DNA from: SZUA-254 sp031379665
GTDB lineage: Bacteria; Bacteroidota; Ignavibacteria; UBA10030; SZUA-254
Assembly: GCA_031379665.1 (NCBI GenBank)
Contig: JANNFI010000027.1
Span: 1 to 6,261 of the forward strand
Length of the DNA stretch: 6,261 nucleotides
Reading direction: 5' to 3'
Shown here: positions 1 to 5,369 of the stretch, piece after piece
Layout: every line of letters starts with the position of its first letter
Numbering within the stretch: position 1 is the first letter of the stretch
Notes under the pieces: model-generated
Seen by the model: the letters and a program-made list of their open reading frames with translations, nothing else
Databases searched by the model: none
Told to the model about the DNA's origin: nothing
Program-made: the position numbers and the translations under genes

Positions 1-292
1 ACACGCTCGGGCCTGCGGCCAGGACGGTCCAATGATTGTCGTATTTACAGGTTACGTTGGTCGCGCCGGCAAGCACCGAACTGGTGGCTGACCACGCCTG
101 TCCGGCGTTCAACGATTTGAGGACTTTCAATTCATCGGCCGCGTACATTGTATCGCCGTTGCCACTCCGATACGTGACGGCGATATCCTTGACATTCTTG
201 AATCCGGCGGGGGAATTGAGGGACGTCCAGATTTGTCCGATGGCCACATTGAAGGATACGGTAAGGGTGAGAAATAGAATCAGGTGTTTCAT
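1..292 (-). CDS. Secreted Asp-box (BNR-like) protein, 3' end cut by window
   Basis: The 97 visible codons begin MKHLILFLTLTVSFNVAIGQ, a signal peptide with a lysine and histidine followed by a hydrophobic core and a likely cleavage site near residues 17-20, so the product should be exported. After it, residues 60-67 read SLNAGQAW, a good match to the Asp-box pattern S-x-D-x-G-x-x-W apart from Asn in the Asp place, in a context (DTMYAADELKVLKS) typical of beta-propeller photosystem-assembly/BNR-like repeats. The start is set by a strong GGGAGG Shine-Dalgarno at 298-303, five bases before the ATG. The architecture resembles the complete secreted protein at 1430-2770, so a C-terminal T9SS sorting domain beyond the left edge is likely but not visible. 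No enzymatic role can be assigned; such propellers are usually cell-surface or secreted. A promoter lies at 535-563. Confidence 0.8.
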   Translation of the reverse strand, partial: MKHLILFLTLTVSFNVAIGQIWTSLNSPAGFKNVKDIAVTYRSGNGDTMYAADELKVLKSLNAGQAWSATSSVLAGATNVTCKYDNHWTVLAAGPSV

Positions 293-297
293 GGAAA

Positions 298-303
298 CCT
301 CCC
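298..303 (-). promoter_or_regulatory. Strong ribosome binding site of the left secreted-protein gene
   Basis: GGGAGG five bases before the ATG at 290-292. The whole start context (AAAGGGAGGTTTCC-ATG) nearly repeats that of the gene starting at 2770 (AAAAGGAGGTTCCA-ATG). It fixes the start on the minus strand and argues against a plus-strand gene here. Confidence 0.75.
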
Positions 304-406
304 TTTTCGAGTTGAATCGTTCAGACCGTCAGCGCGTGGGGCAGGGTTTTTAATTTCCCCAGAACCGACTGCCGGAAAACTCGGAAAGAACAAGGTTGGA
401 TGATGC

Positions 407-448
407 AGGGAGAGGGATGCTGTATAACGGCTTTTCTCGGCTCTCCCT
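407..448 (-). repeat. Inverted repeat in the leader of the left secreted-protein gene
   Basis: AGGGAGAG at 407-414 pairs perfectly with CTCTCCCT at 441-448 across a 26-base loop. If transcription starts near 528 it lies inside the 5' leader about 115 bases before the start codon. It has no T-run after it on either strand, so it is not an intrinsic terminator. A regulatory or stabilising leader structure is possible; chance is also possible for an 8-bp stem with so wide a loop. Confidence 0.35.
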
Positions 449-534
449 TACCCGATATGATCGCTCATCGAGCTTGAGGGGGAAGAACGGTGATGACCTT
501 GATCGGTCGCGTGATGCGGTAACACCTACAAGCG

Positions 535-563
535 AATGTAATTTATCGGTGGGATAAAGTCAA
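535..563 (-). promoter_or_regulatory. Sigma70-type promoter reading toward the left secreted-protein gene
   Basis: On the minus strand TTGACT (558-563) and TACATT (535-540) are separated by exactly 17 bases. The -35 box matches TTGACA at five of six positions and the -10 box keeps TA...T. Transcription would start near 528, giving a leader of about 235 bases. The same layout (TTGAC box, 17-base spacer, long leader) precedes the other secreted-protein gene. Confidence 0.6.
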
Positions 564-592
564 GCATTTTGTCGAAAAAATGAAGTAATTCG

Positions 593-622
593 TTGAACCG
601 CGCCCCCCCCCCTCCGTATATT
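593..622 (+). promoter_or_regulatory. Possible plus-strand promoter with a C10 tract in its spacer
   Basis: TTGAAC (593-598) and TATATT (617-622) are 18 bases apart on the plus strand; the -10 box matches the consensus at five of six positions, the -35 box at four. The spacer contains ten consecutive C (603-612). The promoter would fire toward the methyltransferase frame, with a start near 629. Both the promoter reading and any effect of the C-run are inference. Confidence 0.35.
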
Positions 623-680
623 CGCGGATATTCATGGATATCCTTGCGCTGATCGATGTCGTCGCGGACGATTTTCCACG

Positions 681-693
681 CCCCGGCTCGGGG
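681..693. repeat. GC-rich perfect palindrome at the edge of the methyltransferase homology
   Basis: CCCCG (681-685), loop GCT, CGGGG (689-693). It sits just upstream of the first codons that look like a methyltransferase, and overlaps the annotated GTG start. A hairpin here would be compatible with a deletion end point, or would simply hinder translation from that GTG. Confidence 0.45.
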
Positions 694-1265
694 TGAGTGT
701 GGCCGGTGTCGACGCCTCTCCCGCGATGATTGAACGCGCAAGGGAGAACACCCGGCGCCTCAGTTCTGCGGTCGCCCTCCATACGGGCGGGTTTTCGGAA
801 ATCTCCCCTCTTGTAGAGGGCGTATCGGGGGGCTCGGGCCCGTTCGATGCCGTCTTCTGCCTCGGGAATTCACTCGTGCACCTGCTGACCGACGCCGAAC
901 TCAACGGCGCGCTCACGAACTTCCGCTCGGTGCTGCGCCCGGGCGGCGTCCTGATCGTCCAGGTCCTGAACTACGAGCGCATCCTGTCAGAAAAAAAGGA
1001 ATTACTGGGAAGGCGCGAAGCGGGCGGGATGACGTTCGAGCGGCGGTACGCCTACCACGGCGAGACGGTGACGTTCACGATATCAAGGGGTGGGGAGACG
1101 GAATCGGTGACGCTCCGGCCGCTGACGCAACCGATGCTGGAGGGGGCCTGCGCCGCCGCCGGTTTCAGGGAGGTTGAGTCGTTCGGGAGCCTCGCGATGG
1201 GGGTGTTCGATCCGGCGGCTTCGACCGATCTCGTCATGACCGCGAAACGGTCGACTCCGATTTGA
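693..1265 (+). CDS. Class I SAM-dependent methyltransferase, N-terminally truncated (probable remnant)
   Basis: The 190 codons carry the second half of a Rossmann-fold methyltransferase: GVDASPAMIERARE (residues 5-18, end of strand 2 with the ribose-binding acidic residue D7), FDAVFCLGNSLVHL (51-64, strand 4 motif), VLRPGGVLIVQVLNYE (80-95, strand 5 region) and the C-terminal LRPLTQPMLEGACAAAGF (141-158). The motif I segment (DxGCGTG-like, with the preceding 40-60 residues) that binds SAM is absent. The same frame is open back to 597 but has no ATG/GTG/TTG start further upstream and does not read like this family; no other frame supplies motif I. The GTG start at 693 has no convincing Shine-Dalgarno. 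It is the only plus-strand gene. The substrate class (small molecule, glycine/sarcosine-methyltransferase-like) is a guess from general resemblance. It is probably inactive, unless the upstream sequence is mis-assembled. Confidence 0.65.
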   Translation: MSVAGVDASPAMIERARENTRRLSSAVALHTGGFSEISPLVEGVSGGSGPFDAVFCLGNSLVHLLTDAELNGALTNFRSVLRPGGVLIVQVLNYERILSEKKELLGRREAGGMTFERRYAYHGETVTFTISRGGETESVTLRPLTQPMLEGACAAAGFREVESFGSLAMGVFDPAASTDLVMTAKRSTPI

Positions 1266-1268
1266 CTC

Positions 1269-1290
1269 GGCCCACCGGGTTTGCCGGGCC
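1269..1290 (+). terminator. Weak hairpin after the methyltransferase stop
   Basis: GGCCC (1269-1273) and GGGCC (1286-1290) can pair across 12 bases, four bases after the stop codon. No T-run follows, so as an intrinsic terminator it is poor; it may only mark a convergent boundary with the secreted-protein gene ending at 1430. Confidence 0.2.
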
Positions 1291-1429
1291 TGCTCCTCCT
1301 CACCTCCCTCCGCGCCCGTCCCGGGCGTAATGCACCTACCGATTCCGGACCAGACTCCTCACTCCAACATCCATCCCCGCCTGTATTGGGCAGACGGAAA
1401 TTGCCGGGGAATACTCCTCCAAATCAAAT

Positions 1430-2770
1430 TCATTTCAAGAACACAAACTTTTTCATATCCTTGAAGCGAATCAATGAAGTCAAGGGATGGACAGCCGTGA
1501 ACTCATAGAAATACACCCCGCTTGCCATTCCTGTACCGATAAAATCGACGACATGCTGTCCGGGCTCCAACGCCTGGTGGTCTATTGGAATCGCAACCTC
1601 CTCCCCCAGGGTGTTGATGACCCTCAGCGACACCACGGCCTCATCGGCCAGCTCGAATGTTATCGTCGTCGATGGATTGAACGGATTGGGGTAGTTCTGC
1701 TCGAGCGAGAAGATGTCCGGTCGTTCGTTCGATTCGATCAACGCGTGGGATCGCGGGGAATGAGCCGTGAAGGGCATCGTACTCCGGTAAACTCCATCGT
1801 CGGTTCCGACCAGGAGGTGGCCGTCGGGGGTGAGTTGCAGACATTCGGTGACATAAAATGAATCGGCGGAGTAACCGAGACGCGAGGGGAGGCCGTCATT
1901 TTGTTTAGTCCAATGGAGGCCGAAATCGGTCGAAAGAAACACCCCATCGTTGCGCAGTCCCACGGCAATTCTCCCGTTTCCGTCACTCACCACTGCTTGT
2001 TGGGAAATATATGGGAAGGTATGCCTGTGCTCCTGTTCATGTTCGAACACCTTTGTCCAGCTCTGACCCTGGTCAGTCGACCGGTATAAGACGTTCGGGC
2101 CCGGCTGCGACGTGCCGGCAAACACCTCTGATCCGACGCCCTTGAAGACGGTCCAGAACACATCGATGTTGATCTCCTGCGCCCGGATTCTTCGCCACAT
2201 CGCACCGTCATTCCTTGAGAGAAAGATTTCGCCGGGGCCGATCGTTCCATAGATCATTCCGTCATCGGTTGCGGCGATCGAATAGACCATGTAGGTTTTG
2301 TGGGCGGAGACCGGCGGAATGTAACGACGGGAGAATCGTTTGGATTTCAATGTCTTCCGGAGCACCGACCCACGGTCGAATGTCGCCAGCACGGTTCCCC
2401 GCGCACTGACCGTAATCCAGGGATTGGTGTATCCCTGCATGGGAGTCCACGATCCGCCGTTGTCGAACGATCGCCAGATCAATCCGCCATCCGAGAGAAA
2501 TAGCGCGCCGTCGGGCGTACTCGCGACACCGTGGGGAATGGTTTCAGGGGTCGGTTCCCCGATCGGCGTCCAGCTCTGCCCGTCATCTATTGACATGAAG
2601 AGTTTCCCATCTGCGGGGGCGTAGATATTACCGGAAGGAGCGGTATAGAGAAAGCTGCTCCAGGTATCGATCCCACTGGACTTTGTCCAGAATGGTGTTT
2701 GAGATTGTCCGGGGGTAACCGTGGCAAGGATCAGAGTAACGAGGCTACCGACCACGATCGAGTAGGTCAT
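1430..2770 (-). CDS. Secreted Asp-box beta-propeller protein with T9SS C-terminal sorting domain
   Basis: A complete 446-residue protein. Residues 1-24 (MTYSIVVGSLVTLILATVTPGQSQ) form a signal peptide. Five Asp-box motifs (S-x-D/N-x-G-x-x-W) are visible: SIDDGQSW 60-67, SFDNGGSW 101-108, SRNDGAMW 185-192, STDQGQSW 231-238, STDFGLHW 280-287, separated by repeats such as GTDDGVYRS, as in BNR/sialidase-like or VPS10/YCF48-like propellers. Residues 353-446 are a type A T9SS sorting domain: LEQNYPNPFNPSTTITFEL, then VINTLGEEV, SGVYFYEF and the final KKFVFLK. Family knowledge says such domains route proteins across the outer membrane by the type IX system for release or surface anchoring. No sialidase catalytic residues were identified, so an enzyme function should not be assumed. 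The start is fixed by AAGGAGG five to six bases upstream and by a strong promoter at 2899-2927. The C-terminal domain is the best taxonomic marker in the window. Confidence 0.93.
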   Translation of the reverse strand: MTYSIVVGSLVTLILATVTPGQSQTPFWTKSSGIDTWSSFLYTAPSGNIYAPADGKLFMSIDDGQSWTPIGEPTPETIPHGVASTPDGALFLSDGGLIWRSFDNGGSWTPMQGYTNPWITVSARGTVLATFDRGSVLRKTLKSKRFSRRYIPPVSAHKTYMVYSIAATDDGMIYGTIGPGEIFLSRNDGAMWRRIRAQEINIDVFWTVFKGVGSEVFAGTSQPGPNVLYRSTDQGQSWTKVFEHEQEHRHTFPYISQQAVVSDGNGRIAVGLRNDGVFLSTDFGLHWTKQNDGLPSRLGYSADSFYVTECLQLTPDGHLLVGTDDGVYRSTMPFTAHSPRSHALIESNERPDIFSLEQNYPNPFNPSTTITFELADEAVVSLRVINTLGEEVAIPIDHQALEPGQHVVDFIGTGMASGVYFYEFTAVHPLTSLIRFKDMKKFVFLK

Positions 2771-2774
2771 TGGA

Positions 2775-2784
2775 ACCTCCTTTT
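2775..2784 (-). promoter_or_regulatory. Strong ribosome binding site of the Asp-box/T9SS gene
   Basis: AAAAGGAGG shortly before the ATG at 2768-2770 on the minus strand; almost identical to the start context of the gene starting at 292. It decides this start. Confidence 0.7.
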
Positions 2785-2898
2785 CAACAGGAATGGACCC
2801 TCTTCATTTTTTCGCGTTAGTTCGCGAGCCAGGCGAGAGGGGTGGTAAGAACGCAGCCGTGATTGAGAGAAGGTGACGCGGAGGAATGCTTACGCCGA

Positions 2899-2927
2899 AC
2901 TATAAATAATATTCGTCTGAATGTCAA
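2899..2927 (-). promoter_or_regulatory. Near-consensus sigma70-type promoter of the Asp-box/T9SS gene
   Basis: TTGACA (2922-2927, perfect -35) and TATAGT (2899-2904, five of six -10 positions) with a 17-base AT-rich spacer, on the minus strand. The predicted start is near 2892, giving a leader of about 120 bases. The strength of the match suggests high constitutive expression, and shows that the gene is a separate transcription unit from the ptb operon upstream of it. Confidence 0.75.
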
Positions 2928-2968
2928 CTTCGGCAGCGGAAGCAGAGAATTACCCTTAATTTCTTCCT

Positions 2969-2999
2969 CCACCGTCGAATCGCGGTAATTCGGCGGTGG
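2969..2999. repeat. Long imperfect hairpin between ptb and the Asp-box gene
   Basis: Arms 2969-2980 and 2988-2999 pair over 12 positions (CCACCGTCGAAT against ATTCGGCGGTGG) with a seven-base loop; position 2975/2993 is a T-G wobble on plus-strand RNA and a C-A mismatch on minus-strand RNA. It lies about 70 bases downstream of the ptb stop and about 45 bases upstream of the -35 box at 2922. No T-run follows on the minus strand. It could end the ptb operon by a non-canonical route, or be a protein-binding inverted repeat for the downstream promoter. Confidence 0.5.
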
Positions 3000-3006
3000 T
3001 CTCTCG

Positions 3007-3024
3007 CCGGGTCGCGCGGCCCGG
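3007..3024 (-). terminator. GC-rich hairpin downstream of ptb, possible operon end
   Basis: CCGGGTCGC and GCGGCCCGG form a self-complementary 18-base element (one T-G/C-A position) about 42 bases after the ptb stop codon. It can fold as a short very stable hairpin, but no T-tract follows, so intrinsic termination is doubtful. Together with the neighbouring hairpin at 2969-2999 it is the only candidate end signal of the four-gene operon. Confidence 0.35.
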
Positions 3025-3065
3025 GGTCGTCAAATCCAGGAATCAGGCGAAGCTGAGGAACTCAA

Positions 3066-3983
3066 TCAATCAGCTGCACCGTTCCTCCCGCTCATAATCA
3101 CCCCGAGTGCGATGGAGAGCAGCTTCGCGTCGCTCTTGTCTGATCGCGACGGGATGAGCACCGGCACCCTCCCCCCAACGATCACGTGCGCCAGGCGCAG
3201 GCCCGCGAAGTAGGTCGTGCTCTTGGCGAGCGAGTTGGCCGACTCGATGTTCGCCGCCACGAGGATTTCGGCGCGCCCGGCGACGGGCGATTTGATCCCC
3301 TTCTCCTCGGCCGCCTCGATCGAGATGGCGTTGTCGAGCGCGAACGGCCCGTCAACCGTACACCCCTTGATCTGCCCGCGGTCGTTCATCTTCGAGAGAG
3401 CTGCCGCGTCGAGGGTCGACTGGAGCGACGGCACGACGAACTCGGTGGCCGAGAGGACCGCCACGCGCGGGTTGTCGTTTCCGAGGGCGTGCGCCACCTC
3501 CACCGCGTTCCGGATCAATTCCACCTTGTTCTTCAGGTCGGGGGACATCGTCATTCCCCCGTCGGTGATCATGATGAACTTGTTCTCGGGCCGTTCGGGG
3601 AATTCCATCAGGAAGATATCCGACAGGAGCCGTCCCGTCCTGATCCCCGACCCCTCCTTCAGCACGGCCTTCATCATCGACGACGTATCGATACCGCCTT
3701 TCATTAAAATATCGGCCTTCCCGGCCGCGACAAGCCCGATCGCCGTCGCCAGCGCGGCGGCGGGGTCAGCCGCGTCGTGGATTTCGCAACTGCCGAGGAT
3801 GTCGGCGTCGAGCGCCTGCTCCATCAGCGGTTTCGAGCCGACCAGGATGAACCGGGCGAGGCCGTGACGGTGTGCGTCACGAATGGCCCCAAAGGTTTCC
3901 TCGTTGTTCGGAAAGACCACCAGCACGCTCTTCCCCCCGATCTCTTTGGCGGCCGCAAGCAGGGCGTCGAAATTCGTGATCAT
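3066..3983 (-). CDS. ptb: Phosphate butyryltransferase (phosphotransbutyrylase)
   Basis: Catalyses butyryl-CoA + phosphate to butyryl phosphate + CoA in the cytoplasm; many members also accept isobutyryl-, isovaleryl- or 2-methylbutyryl-CoA. The 305 residues match the usual family length of about 300. Visible family features include DILMKGGIDTSSMMKAVL (91-108), ITDGGMTMSPDL (139-150), VDGPFALDNAIS (210-221), SPVAGRAEILVAANIESANSLAKS (232-255, the conserved phosphate acetyl/butyryltransferase signature region) and GGRVPVLIPSRSDKSDAKLLS (270-290). It is the last gene of the operon: the ATG is three bases after the buk stop, and its AAGGAG Shine-Dalgarno lies inside the last codons of buk, so the two are likely translationally coupled. 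Ptb is told from phosphate acetyltransferase by the Buk partner and length. The physiological acyl group (butyrate or branched chain) cannot be decided from sequence alone. Confidence 0.95.
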   Translation of the reverse strand: MITNFDALLAAAKEIGGKSVLVVFPNNEETFGAIRDAHRHGLARFILVGSKPLMEQALDADILGSCEIHDAADPAAALATAIGLVAAGKADILMKGGIDTSSMMKAVLKEGSGIRTGRLLSDIFLMEFPERPENKFIMITDGGMTMSPDLKNKVELIRNAVEVAHALGNDNPRVAVLSATEFVVPSLQSTLDAAALSKMNDRGQIKGCTVDGPFALDNAISIEAAEEKGIKSPVAGRAEILVAANIESANSLAKSTTYFAGLRLAHVIVGGRVPVLIPSRSDKSDAKLLSIALGVIMSGRNGAAD

Positions 3984-3986
3984 CGC

Positions 3987-5066
3987 TCAGTACTCCTTTT
4001 CGTTTTCCTCACCCGCGAGGACGCGCAACGCGCCCTCGGCCAGGGCTTCCATTTCCATTTCACCGGGGTAAATGACGATCTTCCCGATGAATTCCACCCG
4101 GGCGGCGATCCACGATGTCAGCATCGCCGAACCGGCGAGCCCGCCGGTCAGGACCACGGCGTCGACATACCCCTTGAGGACGGTCGCCGCGGCGCCGATC
4201 TCCTTCGCGACCTGGTATCCCATCGCGGCGTACACTTCCGCAGCCTTCACGTCCCCTTCCCCGATCCTGCGCTCGACCTCGTTGGCGTCCGTGGTGCCGA
4301 GGTAGGCCGTCAGCCCGCCCGCGCCCATCACCATCGCGCGGAGTTCCTTCTCCGTGTATTTCCCCGAGAGACAAAGCCCGATGAACGGCTGGAGCGGGAG
4401 CCCTCCGGAGCGTTCGGGCGAGAAGGGCCCGTCGCTCGCGGCGTCGTTCACGTCGATGATCCTCCCGTTACGAACAGGCGCCACCGAAATCCCGCCGCCG
4501 AGGTGCGCGACGACGAACGACGTGCGGCCGAATGGGACGCCAAGCTCTCCGGCGGCCCGGCGGGCGGCGGCGTGGATGTTCAACGCGTGGGAAAGGCTGC
4601 TCCGATCGATCAACGGATGGCCTGAGTAGCGCGCCACCGGCTCGAACTCGTCGACAGAAACAGGGTCCACCACGTACGCGGGACACCGGTAGTCGCGCCC
4701 GAGCGCGTCGGCTATGAGACATCCCAAATTCGATGCGTGCGACCCTCTCGCGGCCGCCTTCGCGTCGGCCAGCATCGCGGGGTTGACGCGGTACGTTCCC
4801 CCTTCGAGGGGCCGGAAGAGGCCTCCCACCGCCACGACGGCATCGCATGATTTCACGCGATCCCTGAACCAGCGAACGGCGAGTCCGCTCCGGTACTCGA
4901 GCTGTTTGGGGATGGATGGTTGGGAGGAGATGAGCGCGGCGGGATGGGTGATGGTCTCCCGGTGCGAGAAACCCTCCCCTTCGAAAATTCCCAGCTTCGT
5001 GGTCGTCGAGCCGGGGTTGACGACGAGGATCCGCCGGTCAGCGGATGATCCTTCGGATCCGGTCAT
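3987..5066 (-). CDS. buk: Butyrate kinase
   Basis: Cytoplasmic acetokinase-family (ASKHA) enzyme turning butyryl phosphate + ADP into butyrate + ATP. The 359 residues match the family. Motifs in order: ILVVNPGSTTTKLGIFEGE (13-31, the butyrate-kinase form of the first phosphate loop), VVDPVSVDEFEP (132-143), HPLIDRSSLSHALNIHAAAR (150-169), VVAHLGGGISVAPVRNGRIIDVNDAASDG (185-213, second phosphate loop), VVLTGGLAGSAML (304-316, adenosine motif) and IYPGEMEMEALAEGALRVL (332-350). The ATG at 5064-5066 is nine bases after the ferredoxin stop; its Shine-Dalgarno is weak, so translation probably depends on coupling. An overlapping earlier ATG (at the ferredoxin stop) leads to only a dozen codons and is rejected. 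An N-terminal tail of about ten residues (TGSEGSSAD) precedes the domain. With ptb it forms a substrate-level phosphorylation module. Confidence 0.96.
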   Translation of the reverse strand: MTGSEGSSADRRILVVNPGSTTTKLGIFEGEGFSHRETITHPAALISSQPSIPKQLEYRSGLAVRWFRDRVKSCDAVVAVGGLFRPLEGGTYRVNPAMLADAKAAARGSHASNLGCLIADALGRDYRCPAYVVDPVSVDEFEPVARYSGHPLIDRSSLSHALNIHAAARRAAGELGVPFGRTSFVVAHLGGGISVAPVRNGRIIDVNDAASDGPFSPERSGGLPLQPFIGLCLSGKYTEKELRAMVMGAGGLTAYLGTTDANEVERRIGEGDVKAAEVYAAMGYQVAKEIGAAATVLKGYVDAVVLTGGLAGSAMLTSWIAARVEFIGKIVIYPGEMEMEALAEGALRVLAGEENEKEY

Positions 5067-5075
5067 CGGCAGGGG

Positions 5076-5321
5076 TCATCCGGCGGTGTTGTGGAGCACG
5101 CCGTCGTCCTTGATGCAGTCCATCGGGCAGACGGAGATCGCCTTCTGGATGTCCTCCTCTTCGCGAACGTCGGCGGGCTGCTGGATGATGTAGTAATTGG
5201 TGGAGTCGCTCGTGTACATGAAGTTCTGCAGTGCGTAGGCAAAGCAGAGGCCGCATCCGTTGCAATCGTCGGTGACGTAATACTTGCCCGGTTCGTTATC
5301 GTCGAGCTTCTTTGCTGACAT
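5076..5321 (-). CDS. Single-cluster [4Fe-4S] ferredoxin
   Basis: An 81-residue soluble electron carrier. It has CNGCGLC at residues 20-26 (C20, C23, C26) and a distant C65-P66 (AISVCPMDCI), the CxxCxxC...CP ligand set of single [4Fe-4S] ferredoxins of the ferredoxin I / Fer4_15 type; PGKYYVTDDC and the acidic helix DVREEEDIQKA are also typical. An extra C69 follows. The first motif lacks the fourth Cys-Pro that bacterial two-cluster ferredoxins carry, so a second cluster is not expected. I chose the ATG at 5319-5321 because GGAGAA stands five bases before it and homologs start near this point; an in-frame ATG at 5367-5369 abuts the preceding stop, lacks a good Shine-Dalgarno and would add 16 unlike residues. 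It sits between the hemerythrin-like gene (48 bases) and buk (9 bases). Likely partners, such as 2-oxoacid:ferredoxin oxidoreductase or a hydrogenase, are not in the window. Confidence 0.88.
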   Translation of the reverse strand: MSAKKLDDNEPGKYYVTDDCNGCGLCFAYALQNFMYTSDSTNYYIIQQPADVREEEDIQKAISVCPMDCIKDDGVLHNTAG

Positions 5322-5326
5322 CGCGG

Positions 5327-5332
5327 TTCTCC
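5327..5332 (-). promoter_or_regulatory. Ribosome binding site that decides the ferredoxin start
   Basis: GGAGAA on the minus strand, five bases before the ATG at 5319-5321. The alternative upstream ATG at 5367-5369 has nothing comparable. Confidence 0.6.
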
Positions 5333-5369
5333 GTAGTGGATGAGTATGTGCGTGGCTGATGAAATTCAT

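Larger units (their letters stand above)
293..692. other. 400-base gene-free divergent region
   Basis: This stretch separates the left secreted-protein gene (minus) from the methyltransferase fragment (plus). I see no credible coding frame in it: open frames present are short, with compositions unlike real proteins. It holds the leftward sigma70-type promoter (535-563), a leader about 235 bases long with an inverted repeat (407-448), a run of ten C (603-612) lying between possible plus-strand promoter boxes (593-622), and a GC-rich palindrome (681-693) at the edge of the methyltransferase homology. It is visibly more AT-rich than the flanking genes between about 536 and 600. Confidence 0.7.

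Noticed and set aside
36..353. Plus-strand open frame of 105 codons
   Set aside because: Antisense to the signal-peptide/Asp-box gene, which has a strong ribosome binding site and promoter; the plus-strand product has no recognisable feature.
634..693. ATG at 634 as the true methyltransferase start
   Set aside because: It is in a different frame and meets a stop at the GGG-TGA at about 694 after 20 codons; it does not supply motif I.
526..916. Overlapping minus-strand frames opposite the methyltransferase region
   Set aside because: Low-complexity Arg/Pro-rich translations without motifs; they cross the C10 tract and the promoter region.
1313..1327. CGCCC/GGGCG hairpin between the convergent genes
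   Set aside because: Short GC-rich stem with no T-run, of a kind expected by chance in this composition.
1375..1409. CCCCG/CGGGG inverted repeat as terminator of the Asp-box gene
   Set aside because: Only five base pairs with a 25-base loop and no T-run on the minus strand.
1430..2770. Sialidase function for the Asp-box protein
   Set aside because: Asp-boxes occur in many non-enzymatic propellers and no catalytic sialidase signature was seen.
3777..4625. Plus-strand open frame of 282 codons, and other long frames opposite ptb and buk
   Set aside because: High-GC shadow of buk and ptb; composition rich in Arg, His, Pro and Gly, no domain, while the minus strand encodes clear enzymes.
5322..5369. 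Longer ferredoxin form starting at 5369
   Set aside because: The extra 16 residues are unlike the family and lack a Shine-Dalgarno, whereas GGAGAA precedes the ATG at 5321.
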